Translations under genes and position numbers: made by a program
The notes under the pieces: generated by a model
Told to the model about the DNA's origin: nothing
Database searches by the model: none
What the model saw: the letters and a program-made list of their open reading frames with translations, nothing else
Source: Taxillus chinensis
Taxonomy: Eukaryota > Streptophyta > Magnoliopsida > Santalales > Loranthaceae
DNA: 64,000 nt
Direction of reading: 5' to 3'
Assembly (NCBI GenBank): GCA_023512835.1
Contig: CM042091.1
Location: 21,097,506-21,161,505 of the forward strand
Shown here: positions 1-11,284 of the stretch, piece after piece
Layout: every line of letters starts with the position of its first letter
Numbering within the stretch: position 1 is the stretch's first letter

Positions 1-1020
1 GTATGCCCTGGCTAGATCCGTCTGTTCATGCCATCCTTTTGCAAACTTGAATGCCGCGGGGTTCTTTTCGGTGTACCCCCGAGTGATGAAAGTGGGCGTT
101 AATGATTGCTACCCAATTGCGAGTTCGAATGGGCTCTCGTTCGTAGACTCGCTCTTCTGCAAGTTATACGAAAATTGGGCTATGTCCAGCAACTTATCCC
201 AATCTCTTTGATTGGGACTCACATAGTGCCTCAGATACAACTCCAGTAAGCCATTAACACGTTCAGTTTGGCCGTCTGTTTGTGGGTGGAAACTTGTTGA
301 AAAGTTTAAGTCCGAACCCATTTTCCAGAACAACTCGGTCTAAAACCGCCCAGTAAATCGTGAGTCCCGATCGCTCACAATTGTCTTTGGAATGCCCTAT
401 TACTTCACCATGTACTTGAAGAATAGTTTGGTCGTATCGTTTGCCGTGCACTCCTTCAGAGCTGGAATGAAAACTCCGTACTTTGAGAATCGGTCGACTA
501 CCACAATGATTGTGCCGCATCCTTCGGTTCTTGGGAGACAAACAATGAAGTCCATGGAGACGCTCTCCCAAGGTCTTTCCGAAATAGGCAAAGGTTCTAA
601 AAGTCCCGCCGATTGCCAATTCTTTATCTTGTCTTGTTGGCACACAAGACAAGTCCACACATACACTTGGACGTCCTCATAAAGTTGAGGCCAGTAGTAG
701 CTCCTTTCCACCAACACCAAGGTACAATTGACTCCGGGATGGCCAGCCCACCACGAGTCGTGACATTCTTTGAGGATATCTCTCCTCAAACTTCCCCATT
801 TAGGAACGTACACCCATTCCCCTCGAGTATGAAGCAAGTTATCCCTTAGCCAAAATTACCTCGTCTTTCCGGCCTTGACGCATTCTACCAAGGACTTGGT
901 TAATGGATCATCCTCCATTCCTTCCTTCGGTTTGTCCACCAGGGGAAATTGTGGTTGGCTAATAGCCGCAAGTTCCGCCTTCCGACTTATTGCATCGGCC
1001 ACCACATTATTTGTGCCCGG
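1..1020 (-). pseudogene. Ty3/gypsy element G, copy A: integrase and RNase H/integrase linker (partial)
   Basis: Minus-strand remains of a gypsy polyprotein. From about 1,020 downward the frame reads the linker that follows RNase H (VVADAISRKAEL), then at 837-400 an integrase N-terminal zinc region (CLVC at the end of an HHCC module) and the start of the catalytic core (MDFIVCLPRTEG, first Asp). At 333-109 comes the end of the core with the Glu of DGQTERVNGL. The two blocks are in different frames, and the segment near 340-400 is disrupted. The C-terminal part runs off the left edge, so a chromodomain cannot be assessed. The upstream half of the gene is at 3,049-4,012, separated by the TRIM array. 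Family membership is clear; the lineage (chromovirus-like) is inferred from general resemblance. Confidence 0.85.
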
Positions 1021-1432
1021 TGTCACCGGGTCGGGTTTCTGCGCCTCTCAACTCATTGCGGCACTTAGCTTATCTATCCACGGTCCACTAAGTTTAGCCT
1101 TTGAGGGTTGAAGTGCACGTAACCGGTTTCACCTTGCTTGCCTGGGCTCATCAGAGAACGGCTCCAGGTTCTCGACCAATTTGTGTAAGGATGGCCAAAT
1201 CCCTTCTTCAACGTCAAGTCCTCGACTAGCGGCGTGCTCCCCGCATTCAACCGGGTCGGCACGTCCGAACTCCAAAGGGGTTCCATTCGTTCTCCTCCAC
1301 AAGCCGCTGGAACCTTCTGCATGCACCATCTACGCTTTTCAACCAAATCCTCTCCTTTACGTAGCACGAATACATTCCTGAATCGTGCCACTAAGAAACG
1401 TCCCACCGCACCACGCCGTTCGGGTTGTGACA
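1021..1432 (-). repeat. TRIM LTR (array A, LTR 1)
   Basis: 412 bp with TG...CA ends. The first ten bases on the plus strand are TGTCACCGGG. It abuts gypsy G at 1,020 with CCGG as the outer flank. Confidence 0.8.
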
Positions 1433-1825
1433 TTCTCCTCCACCCAATCCTCACAACGTCCCCGTTGTGTTTGTCGACATCACTTCCCCGCGAGGTGATG
1501 GCATCGTTACCTCGACGCCCTCCCACTCGCCCAATGTCAATCGGTTGGACATCGGCTTCCCCGCAGTTGCGACACCTTTACCAAGATGCTCTCCCGCTCG
1601 CCCAATGTCCAATGGATAGGAGGCTTCCAAGATTGCTCCGATGCACTCCTTCATACACCCTTGCCCAACTCGTATCACACTTTAGGATACTCCAACTCTA
1701 TGGGCGCAAGGCGTGCAAGACACTATCGGTTGACTCACCTCGTGAGCTCCCACCTTGGGATCACACTACTCGCGAGAGTGCTCGGCGAGTCTTCAGGATA
1801 CGGGCCGGTTTGGCTCGATACCACT

Positions 1826-2238
1826 TGTCACGGGGGTCGGGTTTCCTGCGCCTCTCAACCCGTTGCGGCACTAAGCTTCTCTATCCACGGTCCACTAAGT
1901 TTAGTCTTTGAGGGTTGAAGCGCACGTGGAGCCGGTTTCGCCCTTCACTGGGCTCATCAGAGAACGACTCCAATTCCCAAACCGGTTTGTGTAAAGATGG
2001 CCAAATTCCTTCTTCAACGTCAAGTCCTCGACTAGCGACATGCTCCCGCATTCAACCGGGTCGGCACGTCCGAACTCCGAAGGGGTTCCATCCGTTTTCC
2101 TTCACGAACCGCCTGGAACCTTCCGTGCGCACCATCTACGCTTTCAACCAACCCCTCTCCTTTACGTAGCACGAATACATTCCTGAATCGTGCCACTGAG
2201 AAACATCCCGCCAGCACCACGCTACTCGGGTCGTGACA
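1826..2238 (-). repeat. TRIM LTR (array A, LTR 2)
   Basis: 413 bp central LTR shared by both internal units. On its lower-coordinate side (1,803-1,825) lies the minus-strand PBS-like sequence, and on its upper side (2,239-2,258) the polypurine tract read as pyrimidines on the plus strand. Confidence 0.8.
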
Positions 2239-2633
2239 TTTTCCTCCTCCCAATCCTCGCAACGTCCTCATTGCGTTTGTCAACATCGCTTCCCCGCAGG
2301 CGATGGCATCGTTACCTCGATGCCCTCCCACTCGCCCAATGTCAATAGGTTGGACATCGCTTCCCCGCAGGTTGCAACACCTTTACCAAGATGCTCTCCC
2401 GCTCGCCCAATGTCCAATGGATAGGAGGCTTCCAAGATTGCTCCGACGCACTCCTTCATACTCCCTTGCCCAACTCTGTATCACACTCTAGGATACTCCA
2501 ACTCTATGGATGCAAGGCATGCAAGACACTATTGGTCGACTCACCTCTGTGAGCTCCCACCTTGGGATCACACTACTCGCGAGAGTGCTCGGCGAGTCTT
2601 CAGGATACGGGCCGGTTCGGCTTTGATACCACT

Positions 2634-3048
2634 TGTCATGGGGTCAGGTTTCTGCGCCTCTCAACCCATTGAGGCACTTAGCTTCTCTATCCACGGTCCG
2701 CTAAGTTTAGCCTTTGAGGGTTGAAGCGCACATAGACTAGTTTCGCCCCTTGCCCAGGGCTCATTAGGAGAACGGCTCCGATTTCCGACCAGATTGTGTA
2801 AGGATGGCCAAATTTCTTCTTCAACGTCAAGTCCTCGACTAGCGGCATGCTCCCTGCATTCAACTGGGTCGGCACGTCTGGAACTCCAAAGGGGTTCCAT
2901 CCGTTCTCCTCCACGAACTGCCTGGAACCTTCCGCTGTGCACCATCTACGCTTTCAACCAACCCCTCTCCTTTACATAGCACGAATACATTCCTAAATCG
3001 TGCCACTAAGAAATGTCCCACCAGCACCACGCTATTCGGGTCATGACA
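2634..3048 (-). repeat. TRIM LTR (array A, LTR 3)
   Basis: 415 bp LTR ending at the G RNase H junction. The bases 3,049-3,052 (CCGG) repeat those at 1,017-1,020. Confidence 0.8.
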
Positions 3049-4012
3049 CCGGTTTGTACTCGAGCACAAAGTCGAATTCAGCTAGGAGTCTTTGCCACCG
3101 TGCTTGCTTCAGAGTTAAGTTCCTTTGAGTTAGGAAATAACTCATAGCAATGTTGTCCATCTTTACCATGAACTTGGACCCTAGCAAGTAATGTCTCCAC
3201 ACCCAAAGGCAATGCATAAATGCCGTCATCTCCTTTTCATGCACCACGTACCTCCGTTCGGTGTCATTAAGCTTTCAGCTTTTGTATGCTACAGGATGCC
3301 CCTCCTGCATGCGAACTCCACTGATGGCAAAGTCCGAAGCATCAGTGTGAACTTCATAAAATTTCACATGGTCCGACAGTGCCATCACCGGTCCTTTTGT
3401 CACCGCTTGCTTCAACTTCTCAAATGTCTCACGGCAAGCATCATCCCACACCCAAAAATAGCCACAAATGAATCTTTTATAGTAGTTAACCAAGCCAAGA
3501 AAGGAATGCATCTCAGAGACTTTCTTGGGTGTCTCCCATTCCTTGATGGCTAACACTTTCTTGTTATCCATCTTTAACTTGCCTCCGCCAATGATGTGAC
3601 CCAAAAAGGGCACCTCCTTCTTTGCAAAGTCATATTTCTCCTTCCTCACAAAAAGTTGGTTCTCCCTTAAGATTTGGGAAACTCATCGTAGGTGTGCCTT
3701 GTGCTCTTCCAAGGTTTTGCTGTAGATGACAATGTCATCAAGGCACACCATGATGAATATGTCCAAGTATGGTTAGAAGATCTAGTTCATCAAGGTACAA
3801 AATGTGGTAAGGGCGTTTGTGAGGCCAAACGGCATCACCAAGAACTCGTAAGAGCCATATCTTGTGACACACGTCGTCTTTGCCTCATCACCTTCGGCTA
3901 TCCGCACTTGCCAATATCTCGACCACAAGTCTAGCTTTGAGAACCATCCCGCAGCACCAAGTTGATCAAACAGGTCAGATATGAGTGGGATGGGGTAGCT
4001 ATTCTTTAGCGT
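3049..4012 (-). pseudogene. Ty3/gypsy element G, copy A: RT fingers/palm end and RNase H
   Basis: Minus-strand coding remains. 4,012-3,690 carries the RT palm including the catalytic box in the form VCLDDIVVYS (Cys-Leu-Asp-Asp in place of the usual Tyr-Val/Leu-Asp-Asp). 3,649-3,275 carries the thumb/connection and the start of RNase H ([24 protein letters not shown]). 3,247-3,041 carries the end of RNase H (VKMDNIAMSYFLTQ; FDFVLEYKP). Frame changes separate the blocks. The 5' end of this gene segment is cut at 4,012 by the LTR of element X. An almost identical copy of 3,049-4,012 lies at 21,748-22,710, where it continues uninterrupted into the rest of RT. Confidence 0.85.
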
Positions 4013-4554
4013 TATAGGACCCTATTTTGTCCGGGTTGGACATACTAACCCCATTTGATATACCTTTCTGCCCATGCCATGTACCTTGTTGAACAGGTCC
4101 ACAATGATCCCATACTTCCAAGGAATGGTCTACCCCAATCGGCACGAGATGGATACAATTGACACGGATGGGGGAGTTCAAAATTAATGACTTTTGTTAC
4201 AAGTCCTTGAAGCGCCCCAAGACCAACACCAGGTGATGGAGGATGAAAATTCGAGACCAACGCACTTGACCGAGCTCAAATCGGACTTAAAATGAAGAAG
4301 TTATGGCCAAAACAACTTTCGTTGGAAAAAGTCAAACTTGCCAAAAAGACGGTCAATGCCCCTGGTCAAACGCCCGCAAAAAGTGATCATGCGAAACCCT
4401 TCAAAATGCCTATGTAGGCGAATACGGATCTCCCCAAACAATTCCTGGAAGGTTACCCATTTTCGCATTTTTGGTGGGGGTAAAAAGGTAATTAAAAGTT
4501 TTAAAAAAAAAATTGACCGTTGACCGTTGACCTACCGACACTTCGACCCATTGA

Positions 4555-5000
4555 CCCCGAAGCTCGAAGCCTCGAAGCCTCGAAGCTCGAAGCCCCGAAG
4601 CCCCGGTCGAAGCCTCGAGTGACCTCGAAGCCTCGGGCCTCGAAGCCTCGGAGCTTCGAAGCCTCGGGCCTCGTGCCGACACTCCGACCATCGATCCGCG
4701 GTACCGTACGCCTTCCACCTTCGACCCTCGAAGCCTCGAAGCCTCGCTGCCGACACTCCGACCTTCGACCCTTCGACCCTTGACCCTGCGATGCCTTGAC
4801 CTGCGAACCTTCGAACCTTGACCTACGACCCACGGACCCTCTGCCATGCCGACCTCCGACCTTCGACCTGCCGACACTTCGACCCGTTGACCGTTGACTT
4901 TTGCCCCCACTGAAATTCGACCCACCGAAGCTTCGACCCTGCCGACACTTCGACCCTGCCGACGCTCCGACCTTCCGACACTTCGAACCTCCGACCCTTT
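4555..5000 (+). repeat. TCGAAGCC / CTTCGACCC tandem repeats in X LTR
   Basis: Degenerate 8-9 bp units dominated by TCGAAGCC, then CTTCGACCC and GCCGACACT. The region is extremely CpG-rich against an AT-rich background. The corresponding part of LTR2 (19,285-19,740) has a different unit count. Long ORFs on both strands here are by-products of the repeat. Confidence 0.8.
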
Positions 5001-6119
5001 CTGCCTTCGCTGATTTTTTCTCGTTGGCTTCTCGCGCCGAATTTTTTCTCACGGATTTCCTTTTTTCCTCTCGCTGGTCGTTCACGGGGCTTGTTTTATA
5101 CGCTGGCCATCTGACGAAACATTATTTTGAATACCTGTCGGTCACATGTGCTGCTAAACTACAAATTCAAAAAGGCAAATCACGAGTTCCCCTTTTCCCG
5201 CACACACTGTCCACCCGACCAGACACTGATCTGCAAAATAATGGAGCTGCAAATAATAAGCACCCGACAAAAACATTTATGGCAGCAACTATGACAGTCC
5301 AGCAAGAGGCTTCGGCAGCACTTTAAAGGGCATTCATCCATCCCCTGTGAAAAGAGAGAGAGGTGGGTTTTTGTTGAAGAGGAGATTCGTTGAAAGGAGA
5401 AAAAAAAAAACTTTCGTTGATGAGCAAAAAACACACAGACAGAGCAAAAAAAAACACGAGAGAGAGAAAGGAAAAGAAAGAAAGGAGAAGAGATAGAGAG
5501 CACGATTCGTTGAGAGAAAAGGGAGATCGGCGTTAAAAAAAAAAAAGAGAAGAGAGGGATCGTTAGAGCTGCTACCCTGCAAACCTGTAAACCCAGCCTA
5601 GCCTCATCATAAAAAAACACCCCGGCCTCATCAAGAAAAACGCCCAACCTCATCATCCAAAAAACGCCCCGACTTCCTCCTTGCAAACCCGGAAAAAAAA
5701 AACACAGAATCCCTGAATCATCATCATAAGAGATCACTCATCCACTCCTTGCAAACTCCACTTTCAGCCATCTCTTTCTTTTACACCTACTCTAGCCCTC
5801 CTATCTCCAAATACTAGGGAAGTCTTTTCATAAGTCCACTGTCAGATCTGTCGGTTCTGAGTCAAGCAAGCGATTATCAGCGCCGGCGGGAGCTCAAGCA
5901 GAAGATTAACGTTGCAAAGCTTCAAAGTCGGTTCAGCCCTTATCTTTTCACTATTTTTTCAGCTTATTTGTATCTATATTTGGTGTATTGTTTTTTTTTT
6001 AGCATTTTTCTAGTTTTCATTTTGGTTTATCTATATTTAATGTAATTGCTTTTCAGCCTTTTTTCCATTGTATTTTCCCTTTATTTCTTCTTATGTGTAT
6101 GTGTAATATGTAAAGTATA

Positions 6120-6740
6120 GTAAAAAAAAGGACAAAGAAAAAAAGAGAGAGAGCAAGGGGAAGGATGAAAAAAAGAAAAAAAAGAAAAAAGAAAAAAATA
6201 GTGATTTTCTTTTTCTTTTTGTGGATGCCATAATCACACACTTCACGCTTTTATTTTCATGCGTATATTCCTACATTTGCTTTAAGATTTTGGGTTTACA
6301 AAAACAAAAAAAAAATATAATAAAAGCAAACAAAAAATGTTTTTTTTCATGTTTTAAAGCCAAAAAAACGTTTCATTGTTTTGAACAAAAAAAAACCAAA
6401 ATTAGTATTTCAATTCCCAAACAAAACAAAAGCAAAACTAACAAAAAATGTTTTTTCATGTTTTAAAGCCAAAAAAAACATTTCATTGTTTTTGAACCAA
6501 AAAAAGAAAAAACCAAAATTAGTATTTCAATTCCCAAGAAAAACAAAAAAACAAAAGAAAAACAAAAACAAAAACAAAAACAAAAAAAACAAAAAAAATG
6601 AAGCAAAACAAAACAAAACGTTTTTTTACAAAAAAAAAAAAAAAACAAAAAAAAAACAAAAAACAAAAACAAAAAAACAAAACAAAAAAACAAAATATGT
6701 ATGTTTTCTAAAAAGAAAAAAAAAACTAAAGAAAAAAGAA
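6120..6740 (+). repeat. A-rich (CAAAA)n low-complexity tract in X LTR
   Basis: Long runs of A broken by single C or G, with two or three approximate copies of a roughly 100-bp unit containing GTTTTAAAGCCAAAAAAA. A shortened version sits at 20,815-21,057. No coding value. Confidence 0.85.
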
Positions 6741-7210
6741 ACAAAAATCATTTGTCTAGGTCTTCAATTTCAAAAGCAAAACCAAAAACCAAAACCAATC
6801 CCTAGGATCTCATTCTCCACTTCAAACAAAAACCCAAAATTTTTAGGATTCCCTTTTTTAGAAATTTAGGATAAATCCATTTTAACCATGACTTTAATAA
6901 ATAACTTAGCTAAATAAAAATCATAGACTTTTTAGGAAACTTAACCCAGCTATGACAGTATAAATAAAATAAAACCTCCTTCTCCTAAATTAGATACCGA
7001 AAGGGCACTGTAGGGGTGTTAATCCTTCCCTACACGTAATCAACTCCCGAACCCATATCTGATAACACAGACCATACACTTAAGACTACTCAAAGTAGAG
7101 GGTATCCAACTGTACCCCAAAAACAGTTGGTGGCGACTCAAAAATTCCTCACCATTGGTCTAGTTTGAGCTCACCCCAAAAGGGCCCGGACGAAAACCAG
7201 TGATGACAGT

Positions 7211-7228
7211 TGGCGACTCTGCTGGGGA
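7211..7228 (+). promoter_or_regulatory. Primer-binding site of element X
   Basis: TGGCGACTCTGCTGGGGA, two bases after the LTR end, has the form of a tRNA 3'-end complement (TGG start). Ogre-type elements use tRNA-Arg-type sites; assignment to a particular tRNA here is inferred. Confidence 0.7.
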
Positions 7229-7801
7229 CATAAGAATGAACACTTTAGAGAGTTAGATCTAGAACTAGGACTTAGGAGGTTATATTTAATTGTGCTGTTG
7301 TATATATGTAACTGTCATGCCAAGTTGTTTTTATACAATTGTCATTTAAATTGTGATTTATTTATACGCTTTCATTACCATGATAGTTGTGATTTATTGC
7401 TTTCCATACTTGTTGCATTCATGCATAACCCTATACCCGGGTTTAACACAATTTAGGTTAGCGAGGTTCAGGACGGTCCCCAGGCGTTGATCATTATCCG
7501 CAATGGGGCCTCGGACTCCTCACTCAAGCTTGAGGTTCTTTTAAGGCACGTCCTTTTAAGATCCCCCTCCGGTAAATCCCATGGTGTACGGAGCCCTCTA
7601 TTGAGGAAGTTTGGGAACCAACGAATAAGATAGGGGTAGCAATAAAAGCCCATCAGGGGTATTGACCCACATTTTGCTTGCTCATTCCGTGCCTTGCTAA
7701 CCTTTGTTTTGTAGGGTAGACCTTAAGTCATCCCCTGCACATTTGTCTGTCTTTACTATTGGTTTATTCTTTGTCCTAACTTGTCATCCTAACCTATCAT
7801 C

Positions 7802-9115
7802 ATGCATAACATGACATTCATCATTCATATAGGCATGGCAACTTTCAGTCATCTCCTAAAAGGCCTTCAGGACAAGGAGACTATCACAGTATTGGCCCAA
7901 GCATCAGGAGACATTCAACTTCGCCTTGGAGATTTCCCGCCAGGAGAGGCCTACAAGGCAGAACATGTTATCATAGAAGACCAGTTGGACTATACTAAGG
8001 AGGTACAGACAATATGGAAGCAATGGTCAGATGAAAGGAAAAGCGTATACATACAACAGTTTGGGGATTTGCTCCATGTAACCGAGCTACTGGCCGATAC
8101 GGATATGCTTGGGGCAGCCATTTATTTCTGGGAACCTCGACGGCGGTGCTTCAACTTCCACAGCCTAGATCTTGTTCCCACAATAGAAGAATACAGAAGA
8201 TTACTGGATATCCCCGTGGAAAACAAAATGAAAGTCTATATGCCAGAGCCCAGAAGGTCATGCCGAAGGGCCTTTGCTGAGATTATGGGAAAGCCAGTAT
8301 GGGACTCATCGGTGGTCACAACTTACGGTGGGCGTGAATATCTTCCATGGGCAACAATCAAAGAAATAATACAAACTGCAACGGAAGCGGAGGCACACAA
8401 ATTGCTTACACTAGCCATATATGGGCTAGTCATTTTCCCGAGGATACCGGCCCACATTGATGGGGTAATTGTAGATTTGGTCCAGCAGGTGCTCAAAGGA
8501 TGTGACCCTACTCCTGCTATCTTGGTCGAAACCATCCGATCTCTTACTTACCTAAGGAGTAAAGGCTCGGGACAGTTCATGGGGTGCTTACCTCTCCTAT
8601 GTACTTGGTTGCAAGGTCATTTCCCCTGTAGTGTTCATCGTTTCCCCTGTTGTTTATCAAGTACCAGCCACAACACTACTAGATATTCCGCTCAAGCAAG
8701 TGGAGCCTACCAAAAGACTTTGAAAGCTGGAAAAAGAAGTTGGGGAACCTCACGAGTGACATTACTTGGACTGCTCCTTGGATGTCGGTGGTCTCCATGA
8801 CATATAGGCTGGGGGACTACAATTGGGTTCCACTTTTAGGTCCCTGGGGAGGAACTGCATATGCACCACTGCAGGTGGGAAGACAAGTGGGCGTCATCGA
8901 TTATTCCCGTGCTCTTTGGCATGGAAGAGTGTGACTTCACTTACAAGAGAGCCATGCTCATAGAAGAAGGCAAGAAGATGTATCAAACATGGTCCACACC
9001 ACACAAGATCCAACCCAACAGTTCAAAACCTGGTGTTTTCCCAAAGATACATATCTTGGAGGGCACAACACAAGCCACACTAACTTCGACATGAAAGCTA
9101 TCCTCCAGGAGAATT
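7802..9115 (+). pseudogene. Element X ORF1: plant-mobile-domain/DUF7745-like protein
   Basis: An extra ORF between the 5' LTR and gag, as in Ogre-type elements. The first block (7,802 to about 8,630; a Met at 7,832 may be the real start) contains FGDLLHVTELLADTDMLGAA, YFWEPRRRCFNF and, near its end, FMGCLPLLCTWLQGHF. After a frameshift the block near 8,740-8,930 reads YRLGDYNWVPLLGPWGG, and after another (8,861-9,094) FTYKRAMLIEEGKKMYQTW. This pattern resembles the aminotransferase-like/plant mobile domain proteins carried by several plant transposons; the match is from memory of family style. Function in the element is unknown. At least two frameshifts break it. Confidence 0.65.
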
Positions 9116-9555
9116 AGACTTTAAGACAACGAGATCCAGAGGCTAGAAGCATCTCTAGAAGGAACTCTTCAAAGGCTGCAGTGAGGGAAAAACAGATCGC
9201 GACCATAATGAAGCGGCGGGAGGATGCGGGTGAACGACCACCCCCAGAGAAAGAGGCGCCGTGCTCCTTAGGAGATGACCGGAAGAATGCCTTAAGATCA
9301 TGTAGTGATAGCTTTCATTTTACATGGCATTTCAAAGCATTGTATGTTTGTATTGAGTGTTTATATTGTATGTTTTGTTTGCAATAAAGTTGTTTGTTTC
9401 TTTAACCCTCTGCATAGACATTCATGCATACATGCATATCAAAAAAAATCAAATAAAAGTTCCCTTGTACCCAGGTGGGTAGCAGCCTCCCCTCCAGGAT
9501 TGCGCACTCTTACAATCTCGGATCCCGGCGCAATCAAATACCTCAACCGCAACCA

Positions 9556-11284
9556 ATGGCGGAAGAAACAGAGAACAGACTCATGGGGTTGGAACAGTCA
9601 CAACAAACCCTACAGGGGCAAATGTCCGCAATAATGGAAGTGCTCACGAAATTGACTGAAGAAAGAGGAAGAACCCCGACAGGGGGAACTATCAATCACC
9701 ACCAAGAGCAGGGACAGGAGGCCGTTCAGTCACCCAACCTGGCTCCAAGCCAGGCACCCACATACCATCCTGCTATGGCACAACCTCCTACCCCAAATCA
9801 AACTCATTTCACTATGCCCGCATCAGGAAATATAATGGAAGCGGTGGGTTCCCCAGCTCCTCAGGAAAATATTGAGTCGCTCGCTCTACGCCGACTCGAG
9901 GAAAGATTGAAGGCCGTAGAAGGCATTGACAGCTATGGTATGACCAGCCCACAAGACTTATGCTTAGTCCCTGGAGTGGTGCTACCGCCAAAATTCAAAA
10001 TGCCAGATTTTGAAAAGTTCAACGGGACACGATGTCCGAGGACACATCTGGCCATGTATTGTCAAAAGATGGCCGCTTATGCTGGTGAAGACAAGCTCCT
10101 CATGCATTGTTTCCAGGAAAGCCTAATCGGGGCATCCCTTCGCCGGTATTTTCAACTGAATGGAAACCGTATTAAGACATGGAAGGAATTAGCTACTTCC
10201 TTCTTGGCACAAGATAAACATGTCACCAGCCGGCGCTGGATCGACTAACCATGCAATCTATGGAGAAGGGATCCGAAGAGAATTTCAAAGATTATGCACG
10301 AAGATGGAGAGAGGCAATGTGGAGGTCCAACCTCCCCTTACCGAAAGAGAACTCACTACTCTTTTTATCAACACACTAAAAGGTGTCTACTATGAGAAGT
10401 TGATCGGTAACGTCTCCAACAGCTTTGCGGACTTGATCGCATCCGGTGAACGAGTAGAAAGTGGAATTAAAGGTGGAAAGCTAAAGGGTGATGCGGCTGA
10501 GGCATCAAAACGGTTTCAACCACCAGCAAAGAAGAAGGAAAATGAGAGCAACCTGGTATACCCAGCGCACCAGTCAATACAACCAACATTCTACCAAGCG
10601 CCAGGGTGCTACGGAGGGGCACCGGTAGCTGCTTATGCTGCACCTGCACCACCTCCCCAATTCATGCCATACCTGCCGCAAGGAGGGGTTCCATTTCCAT
10701 ATCCAACGACACCTAATCCGTTTCAACCAAGAGCGCCATACCCAGAGCAACCAAGGCCAGCAAGTCAAGAAGGACCGGGAGCCTCATTCCAAGGACAGGG
10801 GCAACCAAGGGCCCAGACCCAGCAAGCGGGAACGAATCAGGCTTTTCGCCGACCACGACAGGAGTTCGACCCGATCCCAATGACATATGCCAAATTATAT
10901 CCCAAGCTTTTAGAAGCAAGGATGGTAACTCCTATACCCTTGGGAGAAATAAAGACTCCTCCCCCGGCCTGGTATAAGCCAGATGCTAGATGTGAGTATC
11001 ATGCAGGTGAAGCTGGACATGATATCGAGAATTGTATAACATTCAAAAGGAAGGTTCAGGCATTAAAGGATGCAAAATGGTTGGATTTCTCCGCACTGTC
11101 TGGGACGCCGAATGTGAACAACAATCCTCTCCCAGAACACTCCAATAATGTTGCTAGTATCGAAAATGAAGCACGGCTGGAAAGGGTCTCCCAAGTACAA
11201 ATGGAGAAAACACATTTGTTTACTCACATTACGAACATGGCTATATACTTGCTAAAGACACGCCAAGGGCAGGAAAAGGAATAG
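9556..11284 (+). pseudogene. Element X gag
   Basis: Starts at an ATG giving MAEETENRLMGLEQSQQTL, with an N-terminal coiled-coil-like region and then Pro/Gln-rich sequence. The capsid-like part reads FEKFNGTRCPRTHLAMYCQK and LIGASLRRYFQLNG. Two compensating frameshifts at about 10,225 and 10,335 bracket a short segment whose correct reading (MQSMEKGSEENFKDYARRW) lies in a third frame. The C-terminal part has a Pro-rich linker and a short cysteine motif near 10,990-11,040 (CEYHAGEAGHDIENC), a CX(n)H-type zinc knuckle variant typical of this clade. The ORF ends with a single TAG at 11,282, directly followed in the same frame by the ATG of the protease ORF. Confidence 0.8.

Larger units (their letters stand above)
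1021..3048 (-). mobile_element. TRIM multimer A: LTR-internal-LTR-internal-LTR
   Basis: Three near-identical direct repeats of 412-415 bp (1,021-1,432; 1,826-2,238; 2,634-3,048) alternate with two internal segments of 393-395 bp. On the minus strand each LTR begins TGTCA and ends TGACA, the next bases resemble a tRNA-iMet primer-binding site (TGGTATC...GCC), and a purine-rich tract precedes the next LTR. No internal segment has a plausible protein. The array interrupts G exactly: on the minus strand the reading EYKP continues into GTNNVVADAIS on the far side. The 4 bp CCGG flank both ends and occur once in the rebuilt target, which marks the insertion. This matches terminal-repeat retrotransposons in miniature, although LTRs above 400 bp are long for that class. 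Confidence 0.85.
4013..7208 (+). repeat. Element X 5' LTR (3.2 kb)
   Basis: Starts TATAGGACCC (LTR2 has TGTAGGACCC, so the second base is probably a G-to-A change) and ends GATGACA just before the primer-binding site. It holds a CpG-rich TCGAAGCC-type tandem region (4,555-5,000), a purine-rich stretch (5,340-5,560) and a CAAAA-rich tract (6,120-6,740). Confidence 0.8.

Noticed and set aside
4410..5085. Long Arg/Ser/Gly-rich ORFs (171 and 194 codons, minus strand) in the X LTR
   Set aside because: They arise from the TCGAAGCC tandem repeat, which is open in several frames. The 3' LTR copies differ in length by repeat number, with no protein signature.
6381..6869. Lys/Asn-rich ORF of 162 codons and its Phe-rich antisense partner
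   Set aside because: Translation of an A-rich low-complexity tract.
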